Assembly (NCBI RefSeq): GCF_020382885.2
Contig: NC_058512.1
Location: forward strand, 10,566,802-10,630,801
Direction of reading: 5' to 3'
Length of the DNA: 64,000 nt
Source of the DNA: Scatophagus argus
Lineage: Eukaryota; Chordata; Actinopteri; Scatophagidae
Positions within the stretch are counted from its first letter, which is position 1; the number at the start of each line of letters is the position of its first letter. A program made the position numbers and the translations under genes. Shown here piece by piece: positions 1 through 11,454 of this stretch. The notes beneath the pieces are model-generated. The model saw only the letters and a program-made list of their open reading frames with translations, was not told where the DNA came from and searched no databases.

Positions 1-2099
1 TATGGAGACCTAATCAGCTAACCAGAGGTGGGCTGATGAAATAATTGTTATTAGAATACACACACGCACACAGAGTCACGCCCATAAAGAGACACATACA
101 CAAGCACACGTGCACAGATCTCACCCACAAAGTAAGCCACATGCATGGGCTCTGGTTACACCGTCAGTATCCCAGGGTGCCCCTGATTAGTGCAGCAACT
201 TCCTGTGTGGCCTGCAGCTCATGGACAAGGATGATGTTTCTACAGAACGAGGTGAGGGAGGGGCGCAGGGAGGCGAGGGGGGTCAGCGGAGGAGGCTGAT
301 AAAGAAATGGTTTGCGTGTGTGTGTGTGTGTGTATGTGTGTGAGAGTGTGTGTGTGTGTGTGTGAACAAACCCCTGAGGCCTGACATGGGTTTGAGAGGC
401 ACCGCATGGACTCTGTCCTGCGCCCCCTATGCTGACATACACACACACATACACACACATACACACACACGCACACACACATATGGAGGGAAACCCACTC
501 TGATTTCCTGCTATTACGCCCCATTAAAGCAGCTGTCAGTCCAAAGCCAGATGAGAGGCTGACACAGATGAGGAAATATCTCCAGAGGTTTGAAACCAGC
601 CCAGAGGATCTGGACTCGCAGTGGTGTTTAGCCTAGTTTAAATCTGGCCTAAACCCAGGTTACGGTTTATATTTACAGAGGTAACCATTGTACAGGCCCC
701 AGTCCTGCAGCAAAGCTTCACTCAGACTGCAAGATTTTCTAAATGCTTTCTCTCTTTCCAGTGTGACTTCCAAGAAAATCTAATATGAGCCTACAAATAT
801 TATTATGCAAATGAGGATTTTTCTCCAGAGGTTGTAACCACATTGAGTTGAAGACACACCTGCAGGTTTAAAAATGTCTAACAGTTTCCATCAGTGATCT
901 TCAGCATATTCAGACCATCAAATCAAATTTTCTTATCATTTTGCTTGTCATTCCTATCATTTGAGTCACTCTACACAGCAGACTGTACAGTTATTGGACA
1001 CTATACTCATAGGAGTGAAACAGTACATTTAGTCAAATACTGTACAAAACTGCACTGTACTGCACTACAATTCTGTGGCAAATATTACATGTTTTACTCC
1101 ACAATTTATTTTAATTACTTATTACTAATGCTATTGCATGTGTAGTTTATTATTACAAAATGTTATCCATAAAAAATTACCATGTCATTTTATATATCAA
1201 CATAAAACATGATTGCTACATCTGAGATATACAAATTTTGTATATTTTGATGCTAACACTTTTGAGTTCTTTTTATTGTAAAAGTAAAAATTCAAACGCA
1301 TGATTTTTATTAATAGAGTTGTTTAAAACTGTGGTATTGCCACTCTTACTGAAGCACAAGATCTGAGTAATTTTTCCACCACTGGAAGGAAGCTGTTTTG
1401 ATGTATGAAATGTATATGCATTAAAAAAAATCAACTGTACCAGTCACCAGAAATAAATAAATAAATAACAAAATAGGAAAAGCAACAACATGCATGGTTA
1501 TACTGACTTACAAATACAGATAGCAGCACAGTCCTGGAAGTTGAAATCTTGAATCTGCTTGGATATAGATTTAAATATTTGATTTAAATGTAGCTCAACT
1601 GCACAAAATAGCATGATGTAGAGCCAGAGGCTCAGACTGCAGTCACTGCTGCTCTGCCTAGTTAGATTTTAGCAGGACATATTTATTTTCTTTTACGATT
1701 AGATTAGATTAGATTAAATTAGGTTATAATTATGATTAGATTTAGGTACTGCCATAATTATATGGCATAACAAATCTCATCACTCAGATGCTGGAGGATC
1801 AAAATTGAGTCAGTTACAGTTACAGGTAGGAAAGTGGGTGTAATTTAACCTTAGCTAAGTCGATTTGTGGCACACGCTTGCTTAAGAGTGCAGTCACTGC
1901 AGCTTGGCTTTGTTTTGTAGTCCCTGCAAATCTTACATGTCTTGTTTTGAAAATCATATGGCACAATAATTGTCACATTCTAAAACGCGTTTAACTCTTT
2001 TGGCTTTGTTTGGCAGTATGTACAGTGTTTATTTTAAAACTGTTAATTTATAATTCTTTTTATTTTTGAAACTATTTTGCACCCTTTTACTTGTTACAT

Positions 2100-2172
2100 C
2101 CTATTCTGTTCTTGTGAGCTGCAATGACAAGTGAATTTCCCTGCCGTGGAATCAATAAAGTTCATCTTATAT
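2100..2172 (+). repeat. Tail of a dispersed teleost repeat (likely LINE/SINE 3' end)
   Basis: The wording GTGAATTTCCCTGCCGTGGAATCAATAAAGTTCATCTTAT resembles the 3' tail common in fish retroelements, which reads roughly 'tttcccc-tgtgggatcaataaag'. The element upstream is not clearly delimited. Recognised from memory only. Confidence 0.4.
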
Positions 2173-3374
2173 TATAGGCTAAGGGAGAAGTTCACAAAGG
2201 TTGTGACACGACAATTATGGCAGCTACAAGATTTTGAATGCGAAGCTGTTCAGGTTTAAGGCCTCTTTGTGGCACACACATGCAGCTTGCAGAGTGTCTT
2301 TAACACATAGTAGGCTTATAATTTGGAATTTTAAGGTGAAACTTCTAATCCGCAACCTGGAGGTTCCACAACTAGTATGCACACATTTATCACTATGCTC
2401 AGACATACTTTTTAATTACAATTTATGTATTCCTATTTCATATAATTACAGCGCAGGATTTCCCTGATGAACATGCAGTATAATACATGGCCCAGTGACA
2501 GCTACAATCTTTACCATTTCCTTACCATTTTCTAATGAGCTGATGTATTTTAAATTCACTCTACATGTTTCGCACTGGCTAAGGGAGCAGCATCGAGGGG
2601 TGGATGCTGAAGGAGCATTTAAATGGCGACGGGTCAGGTGAAACATTATTATGATATGGCAGAGAAAACACTGAATCTGTCCATTTTGTGAAAAAAAAAA
2701 ACATCAGCAAAATGATTGGCAGCTGTCGGGCATACATAAATAAACAGACATCTCTGTGTATATTTATGTGTGTATGTGACTGTGTCAGTGTGTGCATGTA
2801 CTTTGGAGATGTAAAATGAGGCAGAGTATACAGTGCCCTCTTGTTAAAATGTGCATGTAAATGATTCATATTCACGTTTTCATATTTAGGTGTGTTTGTC
2901 CTTTTAGTTTGGATACGAGTGCAGATCAGAAATTTGCTGACCAGGCACTCGGGGCGGTCTAATTGCCGGTCTGGAGGCCTGAGGGTCCAGGGTGGAGGAC
3001 GACTAATTGCTGGTGATTATAAACCTCAGAGCGGTGGCTTGGTGTCGGGTTTCGATGAGACAAACGGCCAAAGCTCACTCACAGGTCCAAGTACTCACAC
3101 ATGTGCGCGCGCGCACACACACACACACACATCAACTGTGTGACCACTCAGAATACACACCAGCTTGAGGCTACAACACAAAATTTTACTCTCTGCTTTT
3201 GCTGGCGTGAACCCCATTTAACCTCAGATACCCCCCAAGCGCACGCGCACACACACGCACACACCACAGAGAGTATGAAAAAGGTGATTTAAATAATCTC
3301 GGCGTAGAGATATCAGTCAGGCAAGACTTTTTTCTATCACAGTCTTTCGATCTTGCATTAGAAGAAGAAGAAAA

Positions 3375-3407
3375 TAGATAGACAGATAGATAGATAGATA
3401 GATAGAT
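3375..3407 (+). repeat. GATA tetranucleotide microsatellite
   Basis: A run of ATAGATAGA-type repeats, directly preceded by GAAGAAGAAG. Simple repeat in the lhx6 intron. Confidence 0.9.
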
Positions 3408-3548
3408 TTGACAGGTTAAATTCGATTAGTTTTGTTTTTTTCCACGTGCCCCTAACATGACGATAAAAAATGACAAAACAACACCGAGCACAAAAGACGT
3501 GGTGCGTTAAATGTCTGTTGATAAATTAGCAGTGTACTGTAAATAACT

Positions 3549-3551
3549 GTG

Positions 3552-3592
<41 letters not shown>
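3549..3592 (+). repeat. (GT)n microsatellite
   Basis: About 22 GT units with a single GC interruption. Confidence 0.95.
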
Positions 3593-3594
<2 letters not shown>

Positions 3595-4120
3595 TGATAG
3601 GGTATGATATTACGGTGTATTTAACGCACAGAAACTGAAAAATGGCTCGTGAAATAGTCAAATAAAAACATGTCCAGGGCCTGTCTGATCTGACGTGGTT
3701 CACGGGAAATTAATCACTAAAATAATCCAGGCTTATTTCAGTGCACCACTTAAAAGCTGATAGGATCTGAGCTGGTGACACGTTGTCAAAAAAGAAAAAA
3801 AAAACCTTCCCAAAAGCCTATAGGCTACTGTACATCCTAAACTCCCAAAACTGCAACACTTCCTTTTCAGCTTTTCAAGATAAAGCACAGAATTTTCCAA
3901 AAAATTATTGTCGTAGGTCAACACTAGATATTCTTTATTTCCCCCTTCTTCTTCTTGAAGCTACTTGAAATGTTTCGCTTTGGATAGCCATAACAAACTC
4001 GTGGATCTGTCAGCTATACCTGCACTGTAGTTAAAGACTTTTATTTTGTTACAGACTTTGAAAGTTTTTGAAAAGGCCTTTCAGGAGTACATGAGGCAAC
4101 CCGCATACATCTCAAAGGAA

Positions 4121-4144
4121 GTGTGTGTGTGTGTGTGTGTGTGT

Positions 4145-4180
<36 letters not shown>
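4121..4180 (+). repeat. Compound (GT)n(GA)n microsatellite
   Basis: A GT run of about 12 units changes directly into a GA run of about 17 units. It ends about 80 bases from the lhx6 exon 4 donor, on the intron side. Confidence 0.95.
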
Positions 4181-4182
<2 letters not shown>

Positions 4183-4260
4183 TTGACAAGCGGAAGGAGG
4201 CCTGTGTTGGCCAGAGCATAGACGTGGTATTTTGAAAACACGGTCACAAACTTACCCTAC

Positions 4261-4382
4261 CTGAAATAATCCATTTTACAGAAGATCTCTTTGTTTTTGA
4301 TGTAGCAGCTGCTGTGCTGACGTAACGACGTCCTGCAGACGGAGCACTCGAGACAGCGCACGTGCCAGATCAGGTTGTTCAC
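4261..4382 (-). CDS. lhx6: lhx6 coding exon 4 (rest of LIM1)
   Basis: This exon encodes [16 protein letters not shown] through KMDYF, completing LIM1, and exits in phase 2 at CAG|GTAGGG. The acceptor is TTCGCAG. The protein is almost identical to vertebrate Lhx6 here; a His-Ser pair replaces the Gln-Asn of mammals before SCYIKNK. Confidence 0.95.
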
Positions 4383-4461
4383 CTGCGAAGAGACAATATC
4401 CACGTCAAACACACACTGATGATGATTCACTACAGCAGGGACTTTTAGCGCGCGTGCACGT

Positions 4462-4506
<45 letters not shown>

Positions 4507-7500
4507 CTGCTGAGTAATAAATTCATGTACTTATTTCTATGATATGCATTATTCCTACAGGGCTACTGTGCTTTGTCCAATTATGAGCATATATTTAGGA
4601 AATGATATTTTATATTTTTTATTTTATTACCTTACGCCAACACAAAATAATTATTATTCCATATATACCAACGATGCTAAATGGAGAGCTTAGAGTCATT
4701 TAGGCATATAATAATTTGTCTACAATGGTGTAATTTTAACATCAATATATCATCGTGCTTTCTTTTTATCGTGATTTCTAATATAACAACACTATATCAC
4801 TAAAATCATTAAATTAAGGCAGACTAATATCGAAACCATAAAGCATCCTTGTTGTCCCCTAAGTAAAACTTTCAGTTCAAAATTTGCATTTGGCAGCAAT
4901 TCTGATTTATCTTTTAGCAAAACGGAAAATGACCCATAATTGTCAGGCGTAGAAAAAACAAAAACAAAAACAAGTCCCCAAGCTCTAAAAATGACTGATG
5001 AAGTGATTTAAATCAGTGTGGAGGTTGACAAACACAAAGTCATTTCGGAGCCCATTTTCAAAGTATTTTACATGACAATTAAATTGGTCTAATTATTTAT
5101 GGTGACAGATCATGGAGGCTGTCAAAGCAGTTGGAGGTTTAGATAGTCTGAGCAAAATCATCTTATGCGCTCTGTTCATTTGGTTAAAATGAGTTGCTTT
5201 GTGATTATGTTTATAATGTGACCATTATTGCGCTCAGTGAACTGTTTATAAAAGTATTCATAGCTTTGACTGTAAAAAATCGCGATTCCATCTGGATTAC
5301 TAAAAACACGTAGGAACGACATTTTACACAAAAAAGAGAGGACTAATTATTTTTTAGCACTACAGTTGAATAAGTTTTTTTTAAAGAATTAATGTAAGAG
5401 TATACATTTTCAACATTTATAGTTTAATATTTGCTGGACAAAATGTTTTTATAAGGTGTTTAAAAAGATTTTAAAAAAGTATTATAGGCCTACAGTTTAA
5501 GAAAACATAATAGGCCTGGACTTCACACACACACACTCACAAAATCAAGTGTTCAGTCTTAATTTAATCTCGAAAATGAACATTTTTTAGAGTCAAAATA
5601 TTTAATGTGTCTCAAATTAAATATCTAAATCAAGTAACTGCTACAGTATTTTTGTCCCAACAATATTTCCCATCGCGTTGTCTGTACTGCAGACTGAGAT
5701 CAAAGCAGACTCAGATAACGGACTAATGATCTTCGCACTTCCTGACAAACACACCCCATTTGCGCGCTGCTTTTGTTTTTTGGTTGGAAGCACGCGAGCG
5801 CACGCGACAAGACAGGACGTGCGGACAGTGAGAACACCAAAACATCCCCGGTGCGTCCGCGCTCTCCCAAACACCGCCTGGTGCTTCACTTCTGCCTAAA
5901 AGCGCACGGTGCAGATAACATCGCCCACATTTACTAAGTGGTACTGTGTGCAGTGGGCTCTGCATTTGATAGCTTCCTACATTTATTAGACATATTACAA
6001 GATAGGATACATCTTACTGTATGTTGACTACGTTTATTCCGTATGATAGCTACAGATAGTTGTGGCTGATATTTCTCCCGTCTTATTTTTTGTTTTTTTT
6101 CCTCGGCCTGGTGTTTCTTTATTCCCACTGAGTGTAAATGCAACAGGGAGGACGCCTCAAGTTCAATCCAGGCCTTCGTCTTTAGTCCAGTACAAAAAAC
6201 GTTACAGATCTGTCCACACCCAAACCGGATTAGGGTCAACATGGCACCTTCCTTCTCTCACCTATCCTGGTCGTGTGCAGACAGGCTATTTGTTATCCGA
6301 CTATGGTAATACTAATGTAAAAAAAAAAAACAAAAACAAAAACCTAAACAAATAAAGAGGAGCAAAATAATTTCTGATCAGACCATCAACCTGTTTTAAT
6401 CGAAGGTTAACGTAAACTTGTCGGCCTCTAACCTTCAGCAAGTATCTGTCCAGGATCTCCTGACCGCAGCTGGCGCACATGTTCTTCCCGGTGGACGGCA
6501 CCGAGCTGGTGGTGGAGGTCGGCGAGCACACGGAGGGGGTGGACGGAGTGCTGGGCGACGAGCGAGTGTCCTCCCGCTCCATGTTGGACCGCTGGGATTC
6601 TCCGTCCGAGTGAGACTGCAAGAGGGCATCAGCACAGCTCAGTAACACACAGCATTACTCCTCGCCTCCACAGTGCCTGTTTGCACATGTCGCCATTTCC
6701 ATGCTGTAGTATATAATGCGCCAACATATTCACACATAGAAAACATAAATGCCTTATTTTTACGAATCCTAGCTACGTTTCCGCATGCACGGTGTGCGCG
6801 CGGGGCCGAGCGGTCACCTACTGCGCGCAGCAGGCGCACCGAAAGATCCAAACATTTTCAAAGCATAAAATGGGCAGTAAAGCTCTCACCATCGGCGTGT
6901 GTTTAGAGTCCACACTGCAGCGCGAGGCTCCCGGTGTGCTCTGATGCTCGGTTGAGATCACCTACAAGACAACGTTCAGTAAACGGCAAGTCTTCATCAC
7001 TTTTCCTGCCTCATCCTCAGCTGTGAAATCCTCGGGGGACATTTGCAGACAGCTCTTCAAGGCTACTCCTATTTAAAGAAGTCCTGACAATAAACCCCGG
7101 TTAAAACTGTTAAAAGGGCCCCCCGCAACAAAAGGCACATTTTAATGAAGCTATTTCAATTTGGATTGATTTTTCCCTTCCCCTTAACCCGTGCCTCTCA
7201 GAATAATAGTATTTTCTTCGCAATCCAGGACACGACAGTGGAGGGGGGGAAAAAAACTACCTGTAATTACAAATAGCTTGAAACGCTGGGGATAAGAGGG
7301 ACTCGGAGTGTCAATTTCAACTGTCAATCAGAAAAAGGCAACGGGTCACCCAAAGAATTGCAAATTTGATTTTTAATGGCTGTAATTAAAATCCAATTCT
7401 TCTCAGGCGAATTGGCAGCGCTCGAGAGGCTCGCGGACCGCAAATCACGCTATTCATAACAGAGAGGCGCGTGCCTCTTCACAGCGGCTGGCGCGTGCAG

Positions 7501-7932
7501 CTGATCTCAGTACACAAGCGGAGATTCTTATGACATCACTGAGAGACAAAACAAAACTCGCACATGAAGCTGCGGGCTGCAAATAAACTGTGAGTTTTTT
7601 TGGAGCAACACACAGAGAGATCCACTGAACGTTCAAGAGAGAAGATAAACAATTGGCTAAATCGAAATTATTTCGCATTGAGGCGACTTATTGCATCGTT
7701 ATACCACATATAATTAGTTTAAGAAATCACATGAAAAGCTAATCCAGTCTAAGCCAAATAGTGAAGGCCCAAGCAGTGCGTAAGTGGGGTACCTCTCCTA
7801 TTTGAAGCTTTTACGCACAGAGTTGAAGTTCTGCCGTTTCCAACGTGTTAGTACCTGTTTCGTGGGAATTCCTTCGGATAGAATCTTATTTCCCTCTGAA
7901 AGAGGGGACAAAACTTCATTTTTCCAGTACAT
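4261..7932 (-). CDS. lhx6: LIM homeobox protein Lhx6, 5' portion (4 coding exons, gene continues off the left edge)
   Basis: Lhx6 is a nuclear LIM-homeodomain transcription factor that specifies cortical interneurons and also acts in craniofacial development. Coding exons on the minus strand are 7855-7932, 6890-6961, 6433-6615 and 4261-4382, all with GT-AG borders and compatible phases (0, 0, 0, then exit in phase 2). The start [16 protein letters not shown] resembles the mammalian long-isoform start. Residues 71-92 are Ser/Thr/Pro-rich. LIM domain 1 begins at CASC (residues 97-100) and continues in the next exon through [14 protein letters not shown] and [15 protein letters not shown], with the zinc-ligand Cys/His/Asp pattern of LIM1. 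Lhx8 is the closest alternative, but the linker TPSVCSP and the residues VNNLIWHV fit Lhx6. LIM2 and the homeodomain are not in the window and must lie more than 4.2 kb downstream. The neighbours rbm18 and mrrf match mammalian synteny. Confidence 0.93.
4383..6432. other. lhx6 intron 3 with candidate conserved noncoding and CpG-rich stretches
   Basis: No exon is seen. A GT tract lies at 4459-4504. Around 5030-5250 the sequence is unique-looking, with homeobox-type TAATTA/ATTAAAT cores. At 5760-5900 a CpG-dense block (about 140 bases with many CG dinucleotides) stands out against the A+T-rich surroundings. Either could be a regulatory element of lhx6; this is inference from composition only. 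Confidence 0.4.
4459..4504 (+). repeat. (TG)n microsatellite
   Basis: A long TG tract just upstream (in gene direction) of lhx6 exon 4, preceded by the CpG-rich words GCGCGCGTGCACG. Confidence 0.95.
6433..6615 (-). CDS. lhx6: lhx6 coding exon 3 (Ser/Pro linker and start of LIM1)
   Basis: This exon encodes 61 residues. It begins with [16 protein letters not shown], continues through a repeated [11 protein letters not shown] linker, and ends with [15 protein letters not shown], the first zinc-binding half of LIM1. The acceptor is CTTGCAG and the donor AAG|GTTAGA; phase is 0 on both sides. Confidence 0.93.
6890..6961 (-). CDS. lhx6: lhx6 coding exon 2
   Basis: This exon encodes 24 residues ([11 protein letters not shown]...KHTPM) between a TTGTAG acceptor and an ATG|GTGAGA donor, phase 0 on both sides. 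It corresponds to the poorly conserved N-terminal segment of LHX6. Being symmetric and a multiple of three, it could be skipped without a frameshift. Confidence 0.8.
6962..7854. other. lhx6 intron 1, candidate regulatory sequence
   Basis: This intron is free of microsatellites. Positions 7255-7460 contain TTTTAATGGCTGTAATTAAAATCC, a TGTCAATCA-type word and TAATTAC, all of homeodomain/TALE-binding type. Such an intron next to a developmental transcription factor gene is a reasonable candidate for a conserved element, but conservation cannot be judged from one sequence. Confidence 0.35.
7855..7932 (-). CDS. lhx6: lhx6 coding exon 1
   Basis: This exon holds the initiator ATG at 7932 and encodes 26 residues (MYWKNEV...GIPTKQ), ending in phase 0 at a CAG|GTACTA donor. 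The N-terminal MYWK and the following acidic/Ser-rich stretch match the long isoform of mammalian LHX6, which fixes the start. Confidence 0.88.
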
Positions 7933-8434
7933 GAACTCCTGAAGTCTCACAGCGTACAGGGTCTCCAAGCTTGGTGCGTGGAATCAGGAGAAGACTCGGC
8001 GATGGGCGTCAGGGCTCGTATCATCCGTACCATGCGTGGATTCGGGTGTAAACGGCGCACAGTTTTGTATTTTTTCACGCGAAGTGCTTTGTCTCTCTTT
8101 AAAACGCTGCTGTGCGCGACGATCTGACCGCCACTGACACAAGCTACAGAAGTTACGAAGCTATGCAGAGGCGAGGGGCTGCTTGCTGCTCCGCAGAGAG
8201 AGCCTTATTTAGAACAGAAAGATTTCTTCCTTTCCCCGGTTCCTCCTCTCCACTTTTGGGAAGGAGTATGACTACAGGAAGTGAATCAAATCAAGGGGTT
8301 GGCAGCTTTTACTCCAAGGCTTCATAGGTGCACAGACTGCGAGGGCTGCAGAGTCGACGAGAGCGCAGCAAGCAGAAGCAGCGTCTCTGCAGAGCTGTAG
8401 TGAAAGTTTGTGCGGCTCTCTGGCCTGCCTTATA
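7933..8434 (-). promoter_or_regulatory. lhx6: lhx6 5' UTR and candidate promoter
   Basis: Upstream of the lhx6 ATG on the minus strand there is about 470 bases of moderately CpG-rich sequence with no conserved reading frame. A TATAAGG element lies at 8428-8434 (minus strand), which would place a start site near 8400. The transcription start is inferred. Confidence 0.4.
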
Positions 8435-11120
8435 GTTAAAGAAGGGGGAGGGTGAAAAAAGAGTTTCATATGCGTGAGAAGGGTGGAAACACTTTGGAAC
8501 AGTTATGACAGAAACTTACTCAAACTCTGGTGGTGTGTGTTTGATATCTCAGCCATTTATATCAGCTGCCAGAGGGGGAAAAAAAGTAAATTATACTTAT
8601 TCATGCAATTGCCATTTATTTTACTACAGCTGACGTACAGTCTGCAGCGCAGTATTTAACTGATATGCTGGGGCATATAAATAGACCTTTTAATACACAG
8701 CGTTATAGCATGTGGGTTTATACTGTATATTCATTCATACATTAGCACAGAAGAAAAAAATAATGCGCCAAAACACATGAGAAAATAATCAAAATTCATT
8801 TATTTAAATTTCCTAGAGTACAGTATAATTGAATTCATCAATTTCGACGGTGTATATGGATTCCCCTCGCTCCCATGTATTTAAATTAACTTCATACTCA
8901 CGATTCGAAGCGTTTTTTATACCTCACATTATTTTTTTCGTTGTTACAACAATTGAAAATATTTTAATTAGGCTACACGTGTCACGTAAAATTAGGGCGA
9001 AAAACAGAATAGATGTTTGGTTAATAAATGCATATATGGGATTGGCAGGGAAGGGAAAAAAAATAACCACAAATAGTATTTATGGATGTAAAGGTTGTAT
9101 CTTGATCCATATAGCTAATTTAATATGTTATTTTTTAGACTATATAGCAAACAGACCAGTTAGCTGTGAGAAAAGGGAGAACAACAGTAATTTTATTTTA
9201 TTAATTTGGGTAAACAGTAAAGGAGCTTCTGATGAAAGCAAATACTCATAAAATCTCACGGGGTGATTTAACGAAAGGGAAGCCTGATAATTGCAGGAAA
9301 AGCTCACACAGCAGTTCAGATCGACGTGGCAATCAAATAAGGATCGCACAAATAAGTACAAATGTGTAGGCTGAGTTCAGAAATCATCCCATCAAAGATA
9401 AATCAGATCTATAAAGAACAAAAGAAAAAACTCTGTCATCATTCCGGAGTGGAAACCAATATCAAACATTTAATCAATTCAAAATATATTTTACCAATTA
9501 TACCTTTTATTGGAACAGATAAACACACACATTTAAAAGAAGCCATTCATTTGATCTAATGGCAATCTTTGACATTTTCTGCAATCGAGTGAAACAACAA
9601 AGACATTAAAAAAGGGGGTGAGTGATGTCAAGAGGTAGGATTTGATTTTGGCCGGTGCGCACCAAATGATGCGCTTTCGTTTCGTCTCGCACAGTCGCTC
9701 CACAGATCTCCATCCCTGCTGCGATGTTCTGTGCGAGTTAAATACTCTGAACCCTTAAAAACACGCAGTCTGCACACGACCTTTGGTTGGTAAAGTCATT
9801 CTTAACGCAAATAAATTCTGACGAAAATTTCCCCAACATACCGCGTTTTTTTTTTGTTTTTCTTTTTTTGCCCTGTGTGCTCATGTTTTTTTGGATCTCA
9901 CTGCATATCACACCTGCAGGAAAACACAACTCAGACCACATCAAAACTATTAAGCTCCACTGGCAACACATAGAAAAAAATATAGACTTTACATTTTTAA
10001 ATAGTTTCCAGATGAAATCCATATGCAAAATATTAAAATGATTTAGAGAAACTTTTGATAGACTGCACAAAAACGAAGAGAAAAAAGTCTGTCTGAGGTT
10101 GGACAAAAAGAAAATATGGCCTAAAAACACAATTATCATATTCCAGAAAACTCTGTGACATTAGGTTTATGAGTAATGTTGATTGTGTAGTCTCCCTGTT
10201 ATTTATTTATTGAAATCTGTGATATTTCAGGACTGTGGCTTGTTTTTTTTAAACAAGCCTACAACGAAGATAATTATAGTGGATTTGCTCTTGGCGAGTA
10301 GTCCTTTTTAAGTGTCCCATTAATGAGATTCAGATGGTTTCCCAAACTTCTTACAAAACAATACCACTGTATCAGCAGAACTATGTAGACTGAGTGTACT
10401 TAACATGTTGATGATTGAGTTGAGAGACAATCATAAACTGAACGCTGTGCTCAAACGGAGAGGTCGAGAATCTACAACAACACATGGCAGATATTGTGTG
10501 ATACTGAATTCTCTTTAATTGAAAAATGAAAATAAAGAGACTGTGGCAAGAGAAATACCAAAGCTCCACACACGACAAACAAGCCAGTAAAAAGAGTGTG
10601 ACTGAAGTCGTATAAAAAATTGGATCCAAGGGGAAAAAAAACAGGTAAACTATTTGGAAAAGAGTAAGTAATATCACACAAAAATACCACAGCTTACAGT
10701 ACGAATCGCTGAGTGGCTTGTGGCTTATCGTTCAGATTCTATTAATACAAATCTGTTGGAAATCTCTTTATTTCGTCTTCATTGAAATCTTTAGTAAAGA
10801 CAAAAAAAAAAACCCAAACAAACTGTATTTCACCTTTAAATAATACAACCTGAAATTAAAAACATTAAAGAATAAGAGCATTCAGACTCCTTAATTAGAA
10901 CATTTCTCTTCCCCAGCAACGTGACTCACGGCTGTATGATTCACCTGCACGAAATCTCTGCAAAAGTGAGAAAGCAGATTGACAATGGATCCAACCTGCA
11001 AGGTGGCCAGGTACGTGGGCACACGTTAAGACTAAACAACAAGTGATGCTGTAACCCAGAACAACTAAAAACCACTTTGGGTACTGGTCCATAATTGCTG
11101 TGATTACTTCCAAAGAGTTC
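8435..11120. other. Intergenic region between lhx6 promoter and rbm18 3' end
   Basis: No gene is recognised. The sequence is A+T-rich with short open frames only (the longest, about 140 codons at 8829-9251, has no recognisable protein character). No clear repeats are seen in 8700-10900, so part of it may be lhx6 upstream regulatory DNA. Confidence 0.5.
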
Positions 11121-11145
11121 CGGTTCCCAAAGTTTTATGAATGAC

Positions 11146-11151
11146 TTTATT
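11146..11151 (-). terminator. rbm18: rbm18 polyadenylation signal
   Basis: AATAAA on the minus strand 120 bases downstream of the rbm18 stop, implying a short 3' UTR ending near 11125. Confidence 0.6.
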
Positions 11152-11270
11152 CCCAGATAGGATGTGTGTAGTCTTTACAGTATCTGTACAGTCTGTTTGT
11201 GTGTGGTTGGTGGCTGCGGTGTGTAGGTGCAGAGGGTTGGGGGGATCTCCAAAATGGGTGGGAGGATGGG

Positions 11271-11454
11271 TCATCTCCTAAACTTGCGGAAGGGCCTGCT
11301 CTGGTTATTGTGGTGTGATTTAGAATAGGGCTCCCAGCGTTTCCTCTCTGGCGGCTTGTTGTAAACGTAGGCCGACGGGCCCGAGTAGTCATCATCTGGA
11401 TTCTCCTCCATCATCTGGAGCTTGGCCTCGATGGCGCGGATCTTAGCACTCGTA
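11271..11454 (-). CDS. rbm18: rbm18 coding exon 5 (C-terminus and stop)
   Basis: The acceptor is CCCTCTAG. The exon encodes [18 protein letters not shown], an acidic DDD, a Tyr/Pro-rich stretch and a basic tail, then TGA (stop complement at 11271-11273). Confidence 0.95.

Larger units (their letters stand above)
1..4260. other. lhx6 intron downstream of LIM1 (noncoding, microsatellite-rich)
   Basis: No exon of LIM2 or the homeodomain can be found here on either strand. The stretch holds several CA/TG tracts (about 315-364, 436-482, 3103-3131, 3549-3592, 4121-4180), a GATA run at 3375-3407, a GATTA run at 1697-1716, and a degenerate repeat tail near 2100-2172. The rest is A+T-rich and shows no gene. 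Confidence 0.7.

Noticed and set aside
164..478. Minus-strand open frame ending in RNIILVHELQATQEVAALI and a short tail
   Set aside because: The end looks protein-like, but it matches neither the Lhx6 C-terminus nor the expected neighbours (Morn5, Ndufa8). The rest of the frame is translated CA repeat.
8829..9251. 140-codon open frame upstream of lhx6
   Set aside because: A+T-driven composition, no domain, no splice context.
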